In this document: in pieces, positions 12,117-23,993 of the stretch
Layout: each line of letters starts with the position of its first letter
Numbering within the stretch: the first letter of the stretch is position 1
Assembly: GCA_002104905.1 (NCBI GenBank)
Contig: MCFE01000213.1
Coordinates: 1 to 64,000, forward strand
Source of the DNA: Basidiobolus meristosporus CBS 931.73
Taxonomy: Eukaryota; Basidiobolomycota; Basidiobolomycetes; Basidiobolales; Basidiobolaceae
DNA length: 64,000 bases
Direction: 5' to 3'
Program-made: the position numbers and the translations under genes
The notes under the pieces: model-generated
What the model was told of the DNA's origin: nothing
Seen by the model: only the letters and a program-made list of their open reading frames with translations
The model's database searches: none

Positions 12117-13208
12117 TTAGTTACAGGTGGTTAGCCCAGCCTTCGGCAAATCCTCAACTAGCGAGTTTAAACCTCCTGACTGAGCCAATATCGTCGAGGG
12201 TGAAGAAGAGCCTTGCATCATCTTCGAAAGGTCGAATTCCAAATCATCGATCATATCGTTGTCTTCCTCCTCACTAGCATAGTCGTAGAGGTCATATATC
12301 GACATGCGGTACATATCTTCTTGTGTCTTACTTGTGAGGAATTGGAGAAGAGACTCGGCATCGTGGGATAAGGCCAGATCACAGGGAGTGGTGGGGAGGT
12401 TTGATGCAAGTTCACATTCCGGTGCAGCGCTGAGATTTCCAATAGTATCAATATCTGGGCGCTGTTGGTTCGAGTACTCATTAAGAGTTGCCAGTGTCAG
12501 AGCCCGGACTTGATCTTTGGCAGACCCAGTTCTAATCGGTGGAGTGTTCAGAATCTCGCGAGCCAGTTGGGTACCAGCAGATGGCTTTAGAGAGAACGAA
12601 TCATTTGATCGGGTTTTGGAGGATTTATGACTTGCGCTGGTATCCTTCAGTCTCTGTGTGTATGATAACTCTTTCGCGGGGTTCTCAATTGCAAACGCCT
12701 TGACATTGGAACTCGCCATGATAAGGGTAGGTGCGGAGATCTTATCTTTGCTGACTTTCCTGCCAAGTAATTTCAATTGGAACTTATCGGACATCTTCCG
12801 CATCTTTGAGTTTTTACGGGTAGGATTCCCTGGAGAAACTAGTGGTGACCTCTCTAGTGGTGAGGCTGTGGGGAGCTCAGGGCCTTTGGTGTCTGATACG
12901 AGTTCCGATTTAGGGGTCTTAACTTCCTTAAGAGAGACTTTTATACCCTCTTTGTTTTTGACCAATGTTTCATCATATGAAACTGAGCGTATACTTTTTG
13001 AAATTTCAGATTTCCCTCCTGAGCTTAATACTTTCTCATCTCCATCGGTTTCACTTGGGACGGAATTAGGGCGGCGCCTTCTTGATAAGCGAGTTCGAAA
13101 CTTTGTCGGAATATAAAAGGAGGACAATGACAACGCGGCGCAAGATGCCTCAACATCGTCCGTTTTAGGAGCGAGCGAAAGAGTCTGCACGGTATCTTTG
13201 GCCATCAT
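12117..13208 (-). CDS. Unrecognised Ser-rich protein with basic core and acidic tail
   Basis: One uninterrupted frame. I start at the ATG at 13208 (MMAKDTVQTLSL), giving 363 residues; the same frame is open for another 192 bases upstream to an ATG at 13400, but that extension has different, less biased composition and is more likely 5' leader. Visible features are a basic cluster RLSRRRRPNS near residue 43, a second basic block KNSKMRKMSDKFQLKLLGRK, many Ser/Thr-Pro sites and a strongly acidic stretch near the C-terminus (YASEEEDNDMIDDLEFD). The low-complexity, phosphosite-rich character suggests a regulatory or scaffold protein, possibly nuclear. No domain recognised and no membrane segment. 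Confidence 0.6.
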   Translation of the reverse strand: MMAKDTVQTLSLAPKTDDVEASCAALSLSSFYIPTKFRTRLSRRRRPNSVPSETDGDEKVLSSGGKSEISKSIRSVSYDETLVKNKEGIKVSLKEVKTPKSELVSDTKGPELPTASPLERSPLVSPGNPTRKNSKMRKMSDKFQLKLLGRKVSKDKISAPTLIMASSNVKAFAIENPAKELSYTQRLKDTSASHKSSKTRSNDSFSLKPSAGTQLAREILNTPPIRTGSAKDQVRALTLATLNEYSNQQRPDIDTIGNLSAAPECELASNLPTTPCDLALSHDAESLLQFLTSKTQEDMYRMSIYDLYDYASEEEDNDMIDDLEFDLSKMMQGSSSPSTILAQSGGLNSLVEDLPKAGLTTCN

Positions 13209-13499
13209 AAGATCAAAAGAGAGTTGGAAAATACTATAGACAACGAAAGAGCGCGATGCAATATTTAGAGGAGATGGCCATGAAACGTGGAATCCTTTGA
13301 ATGCAGAGTATTTGGCAAGAAACTTTACATTTATATGGGTAACCGAAACCTGTATTGCAAACTTCACCAAATGTCGTGCAACCGTTCTGTTCCTCACCAC
13401 ATCAAGCTACCATCTCGGGTGTACAAAACTGTGTCGAGCCAAAAGAGTAATCCGAGAATAAGATCAATTTATGAATACCTCATGTACTCCTGTATATAT

Positions 13500-15120
13500 C
13501 AAATTCAGCAATGAGCACCACTGAACAGGTCAAATGTGGGGGGAATCTTCGGAATATTAACTCAGCCATTGGCAATGAATGAGTAATTATCGAAAACGTG
13601 GCGAATCCGATGAAAAACATGGGAAAAGCCCATTTGCTCGGGGGCAGCTGCCACCATGATCTAGAAAATCTCGGGGGAGCAGGCAAGTAGCATGGCCTAC
13701 CTTATTAGGATCGCTCGGAAGTCAAGTCCAGGTCTTGGAGGGACTGATCCAATTTCATTAGTACTCGCTCGTATTTAGCATTGACCGATAAACTCATCAG
13801 AGAATACCGGAAATCAGTTGGCGATTGGAAATTGCATCACCCAGGCTGTGTCACCACTGTGGAATATGGTGAAGGAAAAGAGCAACTTAATCAATACATA
13901 CCTCTCTTTCTTCGACTCCATTGGCCAAGCTGGAAATTGTGGTCAGAGATTAAGTGCAGGGCCACTTAATCACTATTGTCGTGGCCGAAATAGGATACTA
14001 ATCGCTGGTCCTGTTTCCAATTAATTAATGCTAAAAGGGGTTTCAGCTTGGTGTTTCAATATGAACCCATTTGGAAGTGTGTGATTCTGGATTCCGACAA
14101 TTTCAGTGCTTTCTGGAATTCCTCATATGTATACCCACAGCTTCCCGTCCTCGTACCCATGATGCTGACACACGGCTCCAATTTTCACATTCCTGGTGAA
14201 CCTCAGATTTTTCGCAATAAGCGGCAAGCATATTGCTGATCCCTACCTTCCTCATGGCAGTGAGCGGTAACAGCACTTGGTACTACATACGAGCCCACTG
14301 TTTGATCTTGAGCATATAATTACAGCAATAGTTTGGGCCTTCTTGATGTGGTTTCCCCTGGTAAAGACATACTTTCCTTGATCTATTGGATGGATGCTCT
14401 GGTGCAGTATAAGCGAGCCTAAATATGAGTGGCTTTTCTTATTTGTAGTGGAAAACTCCTTTGGGTGCATAATATCACGTATGAGGATGGACTATTCGGG
14501 ATCAAAGGACTAAACCCAGATCGCCTTAACCACGCGCAGATCAGAGCGATGGTCAGTTGCATTCATTGTCCCAGCATTGCTGAACTCTAGAAGGCTGCTA
14601 CATCAAAACGGGCACCCGAAGCCGGTATGATAGGTAAAACAGATTCATAGTGGTGGATATCTTAGTATCACTAAACCTAGCAAGTTTGAAGGAGGTTTTA
14701 GTGCACCGGTCTTATATTGGATATAATTATTTCATAAACGCATCATTGGCTGCGATATTGCAATTAATGATGTGCAGCAGTACCATCGCATTATGATAGA
14801 TGCTGCTCCTGTATCTGCTGGAGAAGTGATGGGTAAATACTGGTGTATTCCGTATGTTGAATCCTACCTGTGCTATCCTTTCATAGGCAAAATCTTGAAT
14901 GTATAGCCCAAAATAGACAATCGAATCAATATTACAAGTGGCCAGACCCAGCGGGTTTCTTTCGAGGCGTCTTGTTTCATTGGCAAATCTTACTCCGTTT
15001 ATCAATATTAATATTTGAGAATGGAAATTTGGCTCACGGCGACACTGTTCCGGATATGAGATAGGTCTTCTGCCAAACTCCTGATGTTGGGAATTTACCT
15101 CTTTGGTGATATGCACAAAA
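13500..15120 (+). other. Probable unresolved intron-rich gene or relic
   Basis: Several plus-strand stretches look coding but do not form one ORF. 13798-14024 holds an open frame with TGNQLAIGNCITQAVSPLWN and SIGQAGNCG. 14320-14590 reads LLDVVSPGKDILSLIYWMDA, then a clean 42-nt GT-AG intron (gtataag..ttgtag), then KLLWVHNITYEDGLFGIK in frame. 14725-14800 encodes a hydrophobic run that could be a membrane span. I cannot name the product or fix start and end. Confidence 0.35.
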
Positions 15121-15869
15121 CGAGCTTCAAAAGCTTGATCTAATCTCAGCGATGGTGGGAGAGAGGTGAAACTTAGAACGCAAGCAGACCCTATACGGGA
15201 AGGCCGAATGCCTATGGATCTGTCTACATCAATGCCTAAAGCACACCAAATGTATTACTATGGTATGAAATTGGATTTGAAGTATGGAAACTCTTGCAAA
15301 AAAATACAAATAACCCGGCTTCATAACAAAGCCGTTTGTTGTGGATTTCAATTTAGCTCTAATAATTGATGTGGATGTAGTGTGATGAGTGATAATGCTC
15401 TTCCCTCACCCTTGACAACCCCTTGATAAAAGTGCGTAAATGTATCCCATGCCTGCGAGGCGTATTCAACAATTGTTGGCAAGTACCGGTGCGAGCATAG
15501 CATCAGCTTGCCAGTGTGTTCATCACCCTACTATTGTGATGTAATTATCACACTTTGAATGCACAGAAACCGGCTCGATCGACTAAGAATTGGTGGTGTG
15601 GCGGTGATACCCTTTATTCTAATTTAGCTATATAGACTCCAGCGGCATATGCAGTTCAGTTTTTTCTGTGGGTGATGGGTTTAGGATAGCACTAAGTTGA
15701 GGGTAGCCTTCTTGAATAAAAATCTAACCAGTGCCTTCACACTGCTTGTGCCGTATATTGTCAGCATTGCGCCTTATCACTCATGAATGTAATTTCTTTG
15801 TGAAGTTAGTGGAAGTATAGTATGAGCATTGTGGAATCTACTCGTTTCATAGGAATTAATTTCAGGATT

Positions 15870-16340
15870 TGATACTAATTTCTAGGGATTGCAAAAATGC
15901 TGTAGAGCCAGATACTCTGTAAAGATTTGTCTGAAAGTCCTGAATAGTTGTCCACCCTTTCCATCACCCTGTGTAGATCGCTATGCCTTTCAGGCAAAGC
16001 CTCACTGTATTGCAAATGGCTTATTTTTACCTTGTTTTCTGGAAAGTGATACATTCTAGATGCTCATTCAAGTAAAGTCACTTCCAGATGGTTCTTTGGG
16101 GATCAAGTAAATTTGGAAGCAGAGTGTTTATCATCATCAAGGACTTTACTAGCATGGTTATTCAATGTTGATGCCAAATACACACAACCACAATCAAGTG
16201 ATTATACAGTGTTTTCTGTATCAAGGTATTTTAAAGTGGCACTCTGGTTCTGAAAAGCGGCTTAAGCCTTTGGTTTGTAGAGACACATGTAGAGATGGGC
16301 ACCAAGTGTAGTTTTTTTTGGCTTCAAAATCTCACTTGAA
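15870..16340. other. Gap sequence, partly CpG-poor, next to repeat copy 2
   Basis: No gene. About 275 bp from 15980 to 16255 lack CpG, resembling the composition of the LINE-like remnant at 3.45 kb, but I could not align it with that element. Confidence 0.35.
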
Positions 16341-16342
16341 TG

Positions 16343-16680
16343 ATATATTGTAAGAAAAAAATCAACTAAAGGCCGGCGGAACACCATCATAATATCAGCT
16401 GAATTTCTAGTTTCTGTAAACTTGCAACTCTCAATATCTCAAGTAATTGCTATTTGGCAGACAAGCAGACATATTTTCTAATAGGAGACAAGGCTAAATC
16501 ACATTCATACCAAATTGGGTAATAAGCTGATCACTACTTCCACAAAGAATTACAACTAAAAATATGACGGAAAAACACCAGCTCAATGCCAGTAAAATAC
16601 CATTAGAATACCAGCAGAATACCGGCAGATTATCAGATGAATTCCAAGTATGAGATTTCTCATAGGGTATTTGCGGATCA
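16343..16680. repeat. Dispersed repeat, copy 2
   Basis: Second, diverged copy of the segment at 6985-7312, in the same orientation, ending at the same CATAGGGT landmark. It contains a small internal reiteration of AGAATACCAGC/AGAATACCGGC near 16608-16630 that copy 1 lacks. Confidence 0.6.
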
Positions 16681-17303
16681 GCTTAAATTCATTTTTGGTT
16701 TAATTTCGCAGCTTAAATCTGATTAGGACTCTGCTCAGGATTATAATTTGCAAATTAGTTGGCTTCCTTTCTTACGTTGTAAGTTATATGTGTATATATA
16801 CATATATGTCCTTGTAGTTTTCTGACAAATAATTGACCATATATTATGATGACTAACTTGGTCGATTTGCTAGAAATTGATTTGTACATGGGGTTTAATT
16901 CATACCTTACTGCTTACACTTCAGAACTACCTGTGTCATTGTATGATGCGGCATCTCACAACAATTTGGAAAGTGTGAAATGATGATATATGAATATTAA
17001 GACCCAATACTAACAGATGTAGTCGCGGCAAGTGTGTTACTCCAGAATCATACTCTTGACTCACCCCCTTCAAGATGCTTTCGTCGTGCTTTTCAAGAAC
17101 ATAACGTACACACTAGAGAACTGATTGAACGGAGACGATAGCCGGACTCTGCTAATTCCATGTTTGAAATAATGATGTATGTATTGAAATAGGTTGCAAA
17201 TCTTTTTGTGCAGGCATAATGTGGAATATGGATAAGCTCTACATATTGGACAGGCTGGTAGAAGGGTAAAGGTGTGGCTTGGTTAGGGTTAAGGTTAGGA
17301 TCA

Positions 17304-18364
17304 CTACTTGTTTGCTGAACCTTTGGTAATAAGGGTTTGTTTAGCATATTGAGCCAATCGCATGGCTGACTTGGATGAGAACGTGCCCGTTTCCCGAATC
17401 ATCCAGAGAGTGAAATGGAGTATCATCGACGTTTTCAACCACAAAAGGTATGATTCGAGGATAAACCTGAACATAGTAGCTAATATATTTGAGCACACAC
17501 TAAATGCAAGTGTAGTCACCACAATAGCATGTTTGCTACGACGTCGGACAAGAGAGGCAAACATTCAAGGCCTGAAACATACCAGAGTACAATAAGCAAA
17601 GCTAATTAACTATTTGCCCAAGAGGATCCGAGTAGTGCGAAATCAAAGACATTTGACTCGACTCTTGTATGCTAATGTAGCAGAAGCATAACAGGTTTCC
17701 CAAATGTTGTAACCATGACAACAGTGTATCAGGAGCCTACAAAATACCACCAGCTAAGATTCCGATGGAGTAGTGGACGAGGATATTCTGCTGCTCATAC
17801 TCTGATGTTTGTCCAACGTTGATAATATCCATCACCATGGTATGCATACTGTTGTGCGGCATTTAGGTTTCAGAGGTCGGTAAGAGAATGGTCTAGTGTG
17901 GCTACTGAAACCGGAAGCAACCTCAAATCAACAAAAAGAACACTTGCATTGTCCTCCACACCGAATGGCTACTGCGCCTAATAACAAATATCTACTGGGC
18001 ATATTTGGACTGTTTTGATTATTAACCTGCTCCGTCTGTAAGATGGCTATTTCCAAAAACGTGGATCGAGTTCCAGTTGAGTCGTGGCGAAGGTTATTTA
18101 TGGAAAAATGGGCATTTTCAAAGTTTGTATGCTATATGGTTAGACCGCAAACGACAGGAGGATACACCACAATTTGAAGGATATTATGACGCAACACTTC
18201 TGAACAAGAATACCATATACTGACTTGGGTGCATGTGAAAACCCCGCTTTCGAATCTTCCAATTGTACACTGCATGACAAGACGGGCCTTGAGTCATGGC
18301 CAGCAACAACAGTTGAAAATGTCCCTTGTAATGGCGCATTACTTGGCACTAGGCTGGAGCTCAC
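17304..18364 (-). CDS. Probable multi-exon membrane protein, family not recognised
   Basis: Assembled by eye. Exon 1 is 18364-18221 (MSSSLVPSNAPLQG.. to HAPKS). Following GT-AG introns join in frame to a block beginning HTNFENAHFSINNL, then PFGVEDNASVLFVDLRLLPV, then YAYHGDGYYQRWTNIR, then LVVFCRLLIHCCHGYNIWE. A last exon (17560-17304) has hydrophobic text (SKHAIVVTTLAFSVCSNILA) and ends KGSANK. Four successive junctions keep phase 0, which is better than chance, but the last junctions are unresolved. Composition suggests a lumenal or extracellular domain followed by membrane spans. It lies about 80 bp downstream of the 7TM receptor gene on the same strand. Confidence 0.45.
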
Positions 18365-18447
18365 AATCCAGTATTGGACATTAGGTGGGTGTGATTAACA
18401 TTTAATGCTATACAAATGGGTAGAGTATGGCCTCCCTTAAGCAAAAA

Positions 18448-19614
18448 TTAGATACATTTATATTCACTATCAGCAATCCAATCTCGTGTAAACTCTTTCG
18501 TTAGCAAGCGTCCGTGTGGCCTTGGAGACTGCTCAAGATCTAGTGGTCGTAATGGAACCTCCGGTGGAGGCGTATTTGGCGGGCCGATGTCCGACCGCAA
18601 GGGCACACTTGCACCAAAGTCATCAAAGGAATAGAATTTCGAGTCGAAGTAATGGTCCCCACGACGTGTAAGAAAGAATCTCTTGACCATCCAGTTCATG
18701 ATGCGATCGAAAGTGCGGTTGTAGTTTTCCGAGTTGTACCGAAAATGATACTGGTCAATCAGATCTTTTCGGATTTTCTTCCACGACGCCTGTATCGATG
18801 GGTCAAAAAGAAACACCGCCAGGTTCATAAAGCCTTGAGTCGAATTGAGAATCATGGCAATGTAGAGCGCCAGCTCAAGGTCCTCCTTCGGTACGAATCC
18901 AACCAGAATAAACGCCGTTTGACTGATCACCGGGACGGTGGGGTAGAGAATGATCCGGGCCACTCCGTGATGCAAGAATCGCTTTGCGCGCCGAAGCTTA
19001 ATGGTGTCCCCAGAGGCATCTGCTGGATGGTTCTTCAGCAGCTCGTTTTTATGCTTCAGAAGCTTGACACACACAGCGGTGATCGAGAGAGAGCAAACCA
19101 CCTCACCCAAAATAATCCATAGATTGTGAGTCATCAGCTCCCATGCCGTGATGTCTGCTTTATCGTACCAGCAGCTGTTTATATTCGGGTCGAGGGTGAA
19201 TTTGTCGAAGATCACAGGAATAATACTGATCCCTAGCGCCAGAAGTATGCTGGCCGCAAAATAGCATTTCTCAAGAAAATGCGGGTCTCGCATGCCAAAT
19301 ATGAACACCATTAGTAGATTGATGCCGATGCAGACCGTAAGAAAAATGAACAGCAGGTTGGAGAAAACAATCAGCCATACAGTGAATCGACAGTAAGCCC
19401 CAGGACTTGTGACCTTTGGCTTCTCCATGGACGCCGTATGAAACAGTATGTCAGCTACGGCAATACCGCATGTCAAGTGCAGTGATACTCTTTGAGTGAG
19501 GTCACGCCTATAAATCCGCATCAATAGAATGGCTAGTAGGATCAAGCATGCGCTGGCGAGTGAGAACGCGTTCAGCACTGTTGAAACGAGAGCGTAACCT
19601 TCAAGCATTGTCAA
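18448..19614 (-). CDS. Seven-transmembrane G-protein-coupled receptor, cAMP-receptor-like
   Basis: Intronless, 388 residues. Seven hydrophobic segments occupy roughly residues 8-30, 45-60, 78-105, 115-135, 165-185, 215-240 and 250-275. The second span (HLTCGIAVADILFH) and the third (LLFIFLTVCIGINLLMVF) have the spacing of the Dictyostelium cAMP receptor/secretin-like fungal receptors, and a cytosolic third loop carries basic residues (KLRRAKRFLHHG). The tail of about 100 residues is Pro-rich (GPPNTPPPEVPLRP) and probably cytosolic. Expected role: plasma-membrane sensor coupled to a heterotrimeric G protein; the ligand cannot be inferred. Initiation could be at either the first (19614) or third codon (19608). 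Subfamily assignment is from general resemblance only. Confidence 0.8.
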   Translation of the reverse strand: MTMLEGYALVSTVLNAFSLASACLILLAILLMRIYRRDLTQRVSLHLTCGIAVADILFHTASMEKPKVTSPGAYCRFTVWLIVFSNLLFIFLTVCIGINLLMVFIFGMRDPHFLEKCYFAASILLALGISIIPVIFDKFTLDPNINSCWYDKADITAWELMTHNLWIILGEVVCSLSITAVCVKLLKHKNELLKNHPADASGDTIKLRRAKRFLHHGVARIILYPTVPVISQTAFILVGFVPKEDLELALYIAMILNSTQGFMNLAVFLFDPSIQASWKKIRKDLIDQYHFRYNSENYNRTFDRIMNWMVKRFFLTRRGDHYFDSKFYSFDDFGASVPLRSDIGPPNTPPPEVPLRPLDLEQSPRPHGRLLTKEFTRDWIADSEYKCI

Positions 19615-21799
19615 TCAGTACTTGTACAGGTACTTGATGTACAGCAAAACTGGGCGATGAAACAGCTGGTCGCCTCCTAGGAGAGAATTCGAACCTACCA
19701 AACAGAATAAACTCTTAAGAGACAAATGCGAAACCCGGCTAGATATACTGGTCATCAGCGTGAGAAACATAGATGATCAAAATCTATGCAATCGCAATTA
19801 ACGAGAGAAACTCCAGGTGTATTCGGTGGTGACTTGGCAAATAGAATAGATGTGCACACATATATACACGGATGTATGTTGCAATGTACGAACCGTATGT
19901 GCTACACATCTCCCTGGATTGCCACAAGAAGCAGCGCAACTGGTATGGATTTACATGCAACGCTAGACACCCAATAATACCATTTCTTCGAATTGATATT
20001 AGATCAAGATGTTGTTTGTGATTAAAATATCACAGCAATGGCGAACTTGGTATACTTGGTAAACAGGATACGCTTACTTTAATATCACTCTCCAGCCAGT
20101 CAACAACTTCCAGGAGCTTCCAAAATCAAGTTTTTTCCGGACTCCGGCTCTGGCTACCTCAAGCCGCCAATACCTGAATGGGTCCTTCAATTTAGGTGAC
20201 GGTGAAATACTTGAACAGAAGAGAGAATAAGGGTCCAATGTGGCTGTATAAATCAGCCTGATTATCATACTAAAGGTTGGTGATTCATCAGCTGGGCGGG
20301 CATTCTACAAATCATCGTCTGTTTGTTCCAAATTGCTCCTCAACAAGGGGATTCATTTTTAGTTTGAGGGTTTCATCCAACTAAGATCATCCCGACTTTG
20401 CGGGCGATTTTTCTCGCTCCTCAGTATCGGACCTCGTCCGAGAGTCGTGGGGATAGGGGTGATCGGGCAGCCCCAAACGTGTAGCTATTATCGGGATATT
20501 GTCATCAGAATAGCTCCACAACCCAACTGCAGACACTGCCAATCGAGAGGTCGATGGAAGCTTATGTACACCTCGAGGTGTAAATCAAACTGTCTGGAGT
20601 GGTACCATGTATTGGATTGCCATACAAGTTGGGCACGAGTAGCTCATATTCTCCCTTACTTCGCTTGTCAATCCACACATCGTACAAGTAGAGCGGGCGT
20701 GAGTCACAATATCATGCCACAGTTGATACGGACAACTATATTATCGTGCGTCAATCCCCCTTTGGGTTACGGTAAGCTTTGATGCTACTTATGGGTCAGC
20801 TCGCATCACATACCCTTCATGAGAAGGAACCCTGCTCAACCGTTTGCCAGTCGAAGATGCACAAAGCCCCACTTGGATACCACAATTTTCCGAGCCCAGG
20901 TATAATTTGTAGAATCCAGATTTCTCAATAACATATAACGACTTTCAATAGTTCGGCAAGTCAGGAAGCTATTTGATTCTCAAGGATTGTTTTGGTACGA
21001 CCCATATATATTATACATGGTCACGTACAGAGTCGTATCAGCTTGTTCGCCCCGTTAGGGCCAGAGGTAGCACAGCCCAAGTATTTACCCTGTTAAGGGT
21101 GGTGCAAGATGATTCATGCCTCTATTGTCGTGATCCGAAATCATTGGTGCTGCCTCTTAGTTGAAACAATCATACGTTTAGTTTCCAACAGATCTTCGTT
21201 GTTAGATTCTTGCCAGAATGATATTCAGATATCGCTTTCGCACCTTAGGCTCATTCCTGATACTCTCTTGATACTCTATTCTCCCTGTGCTCTTGTCAAC
21301 GTGTGGACCGTAATTCAACGCATGTCAAATTTGGTTCAATTACACAACAAACACGGTTATTCGGATGTAACAAACGCAGCCTGTACCTGGTTAAACAGGG
21401 TGTCTAGACTTCACGAGCGGGTACTTATATGAGGGCAAAGAGGTGAGTTTTTGGCCTCCGCTTCCGAAACCAAAAAACCTCGGTGGTATGTTTCAGACGA
21501 GCCTTTTCCAATGCCATCCATAGACTCCTGACATAATCATCCCCTATGTTTGCCATTGAGGAGAAATTTTGGCCAACGTCCATACTTTCCTCATTGATCT
21601 AATTTATTTGGATTTCAGCATTTCCAAATATAACGCCGGGGCTCTGACATGTCACCTCGCCTAGCATGTATTATTCTAACTTCGTATATTGTCTAAGCTC
21701 TGTTGCCGCGAACTAGAGTCACCATAAGTGTGATATCATCGATTTTTCTAAAAACACTCCTCAGTTAGTCGAATTGCACAGATTGCACACCACCTTTAC
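19615..21799. other. Gap with protein-like plus-strand fragments
   Basis: No recognised gene. Open plus-strand stretches at 20447-20782 and 21109-21432 have plausible composition (for example MIHASIVVIRNHWCCLL) and short candidate exons lie between them, but no consistent splice pattern was found. Could be another intron-rich gene or a relic. Confidence 0.25.
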
Positions 21800-22881
21800 C
21801 TACCCTCCAGTTTGGTTGCGAGCTCCTGCTGCACGTGCCCCTCTGGCCCAGGGTGAGATTCTTCTTCTATCCATAGCGAACTTCTTCGCAGCGAAGGTTA
21901 ATGTCTCAGATAATTTCTTCACCCCTGCTAGTACCACCTGATCTGTAGCATCTTTCTCCAACTGCTTCATTTCAGTGTTGATCAACTTGGTGAGAGAAAG
22001 AGTGTCTTTATCGAAGACGTTGTCGAAATATCCATCAGTGCCTAAGATTACAAGGTCATTTTCCTCCAGTTGATGCGAACCGCGAAAAGCTTGTGATGGC
22101 TCATCTAGGCAGTAACTATCCCGGTCAGGGTCGTCTCTCGGTAGTACAGTGAGCTGATAAGGGCAATTAAAGTAATGCTGCTGTTCCTTCGAGCGAAACA
22201 GGACTTTGTTATCTCGGATGATTAGATATGAAGAATCCCCAAGGTTGGCTGATTCCATAGCTCCGGTAGCTTTAGAGAGTGCTAGTAAGCAGGCAGTACT
22301 GCTACCTAAGTGCAGGTCATGCGGGTTTAGCTCTGAATATTGCAACATTAAGGAATTATGGAATTACCTGCTTCGACCTTTCCTTCCTCTACCAACTTGT
22401 CGTATCCCTGAGATAAAATCTCACCAGGGTGAAGAGAGGCGTTTTTCTCAAGGGAAGAGATTTCGTTACAGTTATTCATAAGGGCCCAGGAAAATTCGGC
22501 CGGGTCTACACCTGACTTGATAAACCAAGGTAAATTGGGAATCCAGCCAGAGCTGTCAACAGAAAACTAACCTCGGTCCAACCTCCAACCCCATCGGCAA
22601 CACCTTTTCCAAAGAAAAAATAGGCATTACTAAAGCACTTTGGTGTGGTGGAAAGGCGTATGGCCAAAAGATTCTATCAAAGTACCTAGCACCACCCGCT
22701 TTGGTGTGAAGCATTCAAAGAAAGCATCCTCTCCTGCATCCACTTTACCAGGAAGCTGAGGCTTTCCAGTCAAATTCACGTTAGCTCTGGGCAAGCGCTG
22801 TACCTGCAAATTTTTGACACTTCTCGGTATTTTTGGCAACCAACTACTTCCCACAAAATATCGAAAGCTAGGTGCTCTCAT
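21800..22881 (-). CDS. PTC7: PTC7-like PP2C protein phosphatase
   Basis: Metal-dependent Ser/Thr phosphatase; yeast Ptc7 is mitochondrial and acts on coenzyme Q biosynthesis. Four exons: 22881-22696, 22637-22572, 22515-22368 and 22332-21800, about 310 residues. Diagnostic text is GEDAFF (residues 51-56), VADGVGGWTE (metal-binding Asp), LGSSTACLLAL, NLGDSSYLIIR and LGTDGYFDNVFD. The N-terminus is basic and hydroxylated without acidic residues at first (MRAPSFRYFVGSSWLPKIPR), fitting a mitochondrial presequence. The first donor (gtggtg) is weak and its exact position could shift by one codon. The C-terminal tail ends RNQTGG. The gene is transcribed away from SKP1. Confidence 0.88.
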
Positions 22882-23395
22882 GTTCTCTACTACACTGCAC
22901 TGTCAACCCATCAGGATTTTCATCGATTTAAATCGAGGCAAACTTTTCTGCCCGATGGTGACTCCCCCCTGTGAATCAGTCATTATGATATATAAATAAA
23001 CCATATCAAACCTCGTTCAGTCGTCAATTTACAGTGAATAGGAAATGCGATGTTTAGTAATTGGAACGGATTCCAAAAGCATGATCAGTTATTTGATGCT
23101 TCCATTCATGATTCCAAGCATCTTTTCATTTAGAGCATCCCCAATGTAATACGTTCAAGCACTTATGAGCAACCTAGTTACACCTGCTTACATAAATAGC
23201 ATATGGCGGATGTATCGACATAAATCACATGATACGTGGTGATGTTCCAATAGGATGGCAAGATTTGAGGTATTGATGACGGTAGTGTACGTATTTTCTC
23301 ATACTGATATATACTATTCACTCTGCACAATAGTTGAGTGTTTCTTTCCACCCTTTACAACCTAGAACCGCCTACTTTTCATATTTCTAAACAAC

Positions 23396-23993
23396 ATGGT
23401 CATCTTAAAGAGCTCAGATGAGGAAACCTTCCAGGTAGATAAGGAGACTGCCGAGCGTTCTATGTTGATCAAAAACATGCTTGAAGATGTTGGTGAAAGC
23501 GATATGCCCATTCCTTTACCAAACGTCACTGGCAACGTTCTTCGTAAGGTAGTAGCATTGAGTCCAACTTAACCATCTGCTAGTTACTTAGAGAATTCTA
23601 CTTTAGGTCATTGAATACTGTGAATATCATCGTAATGATCCTATCGTGGTAAAGGAAGACACAGATGAGCCAAAGCGTAGTGATGACATCGACGAGTGGG
23701 ACCGTAAATATATCGACGTAGATCAAGAGATGTTATTTGCCATTATATTGGCTGCAAATTATCTTGACATTAAGCCTCTGCTGTAAGTATATGGTTTCAG
23801 CAGCTTTGTCTTTGTTTTCAGCTAATCAGTATACACTAAATTTTGTAGTGACGTTGGATGCAAAACTGTAGCCAATATCATCAAGGGTAAATCTCCCGAG
23901 GAGATCCGTAAAACCTTCAATATTGTCAACGATTTCACTCCTGAGGAAGAGGCACAGATCCGCAAGGAGAATGAATGGGCTGAGGAACGTTAA
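23396..23993 (+). CDS. SKP1: SKP1, SCF ubiquitin-ligase adaptor
   Basis: Links F-box proteins to cullin-1 in SCF E3 ligases. Three exons (23396-23548, 23607-23782, 23849-23993) join in frame to 157 residues, close to the family norm of about 160. The N-terminal BTB/POZ-like half ([25 protein letters not shown]) is followed by [20 protein letters not shown] and the C-terminal F-box-binding helices ([33 protein letters not shown]). The usual C-terminal ending ENxWxEER is intact. All three splice phases agree with the encoded protein. Confidence 0.96.

Noticed and set aside
12251-13116. Open frames on the plus strand opposite the Ser-rich protein (up to 152 codons)
   Set aside because: Antisense shadows; their composition mirrors the Ser-rich minus frame.
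18652-19122. 156-codon plus-strand ORF inside the receptor gene
   Set aside because: Antisense to transmembrane segments of the receptor, with no family resemblance.
19681-19705. B-box-like GGTTCGAATTC on the minus strand, possible tRNA
   Set aside because: The flanking bases do not form a T stem and no A box or acceptor stem is found at the right distance.
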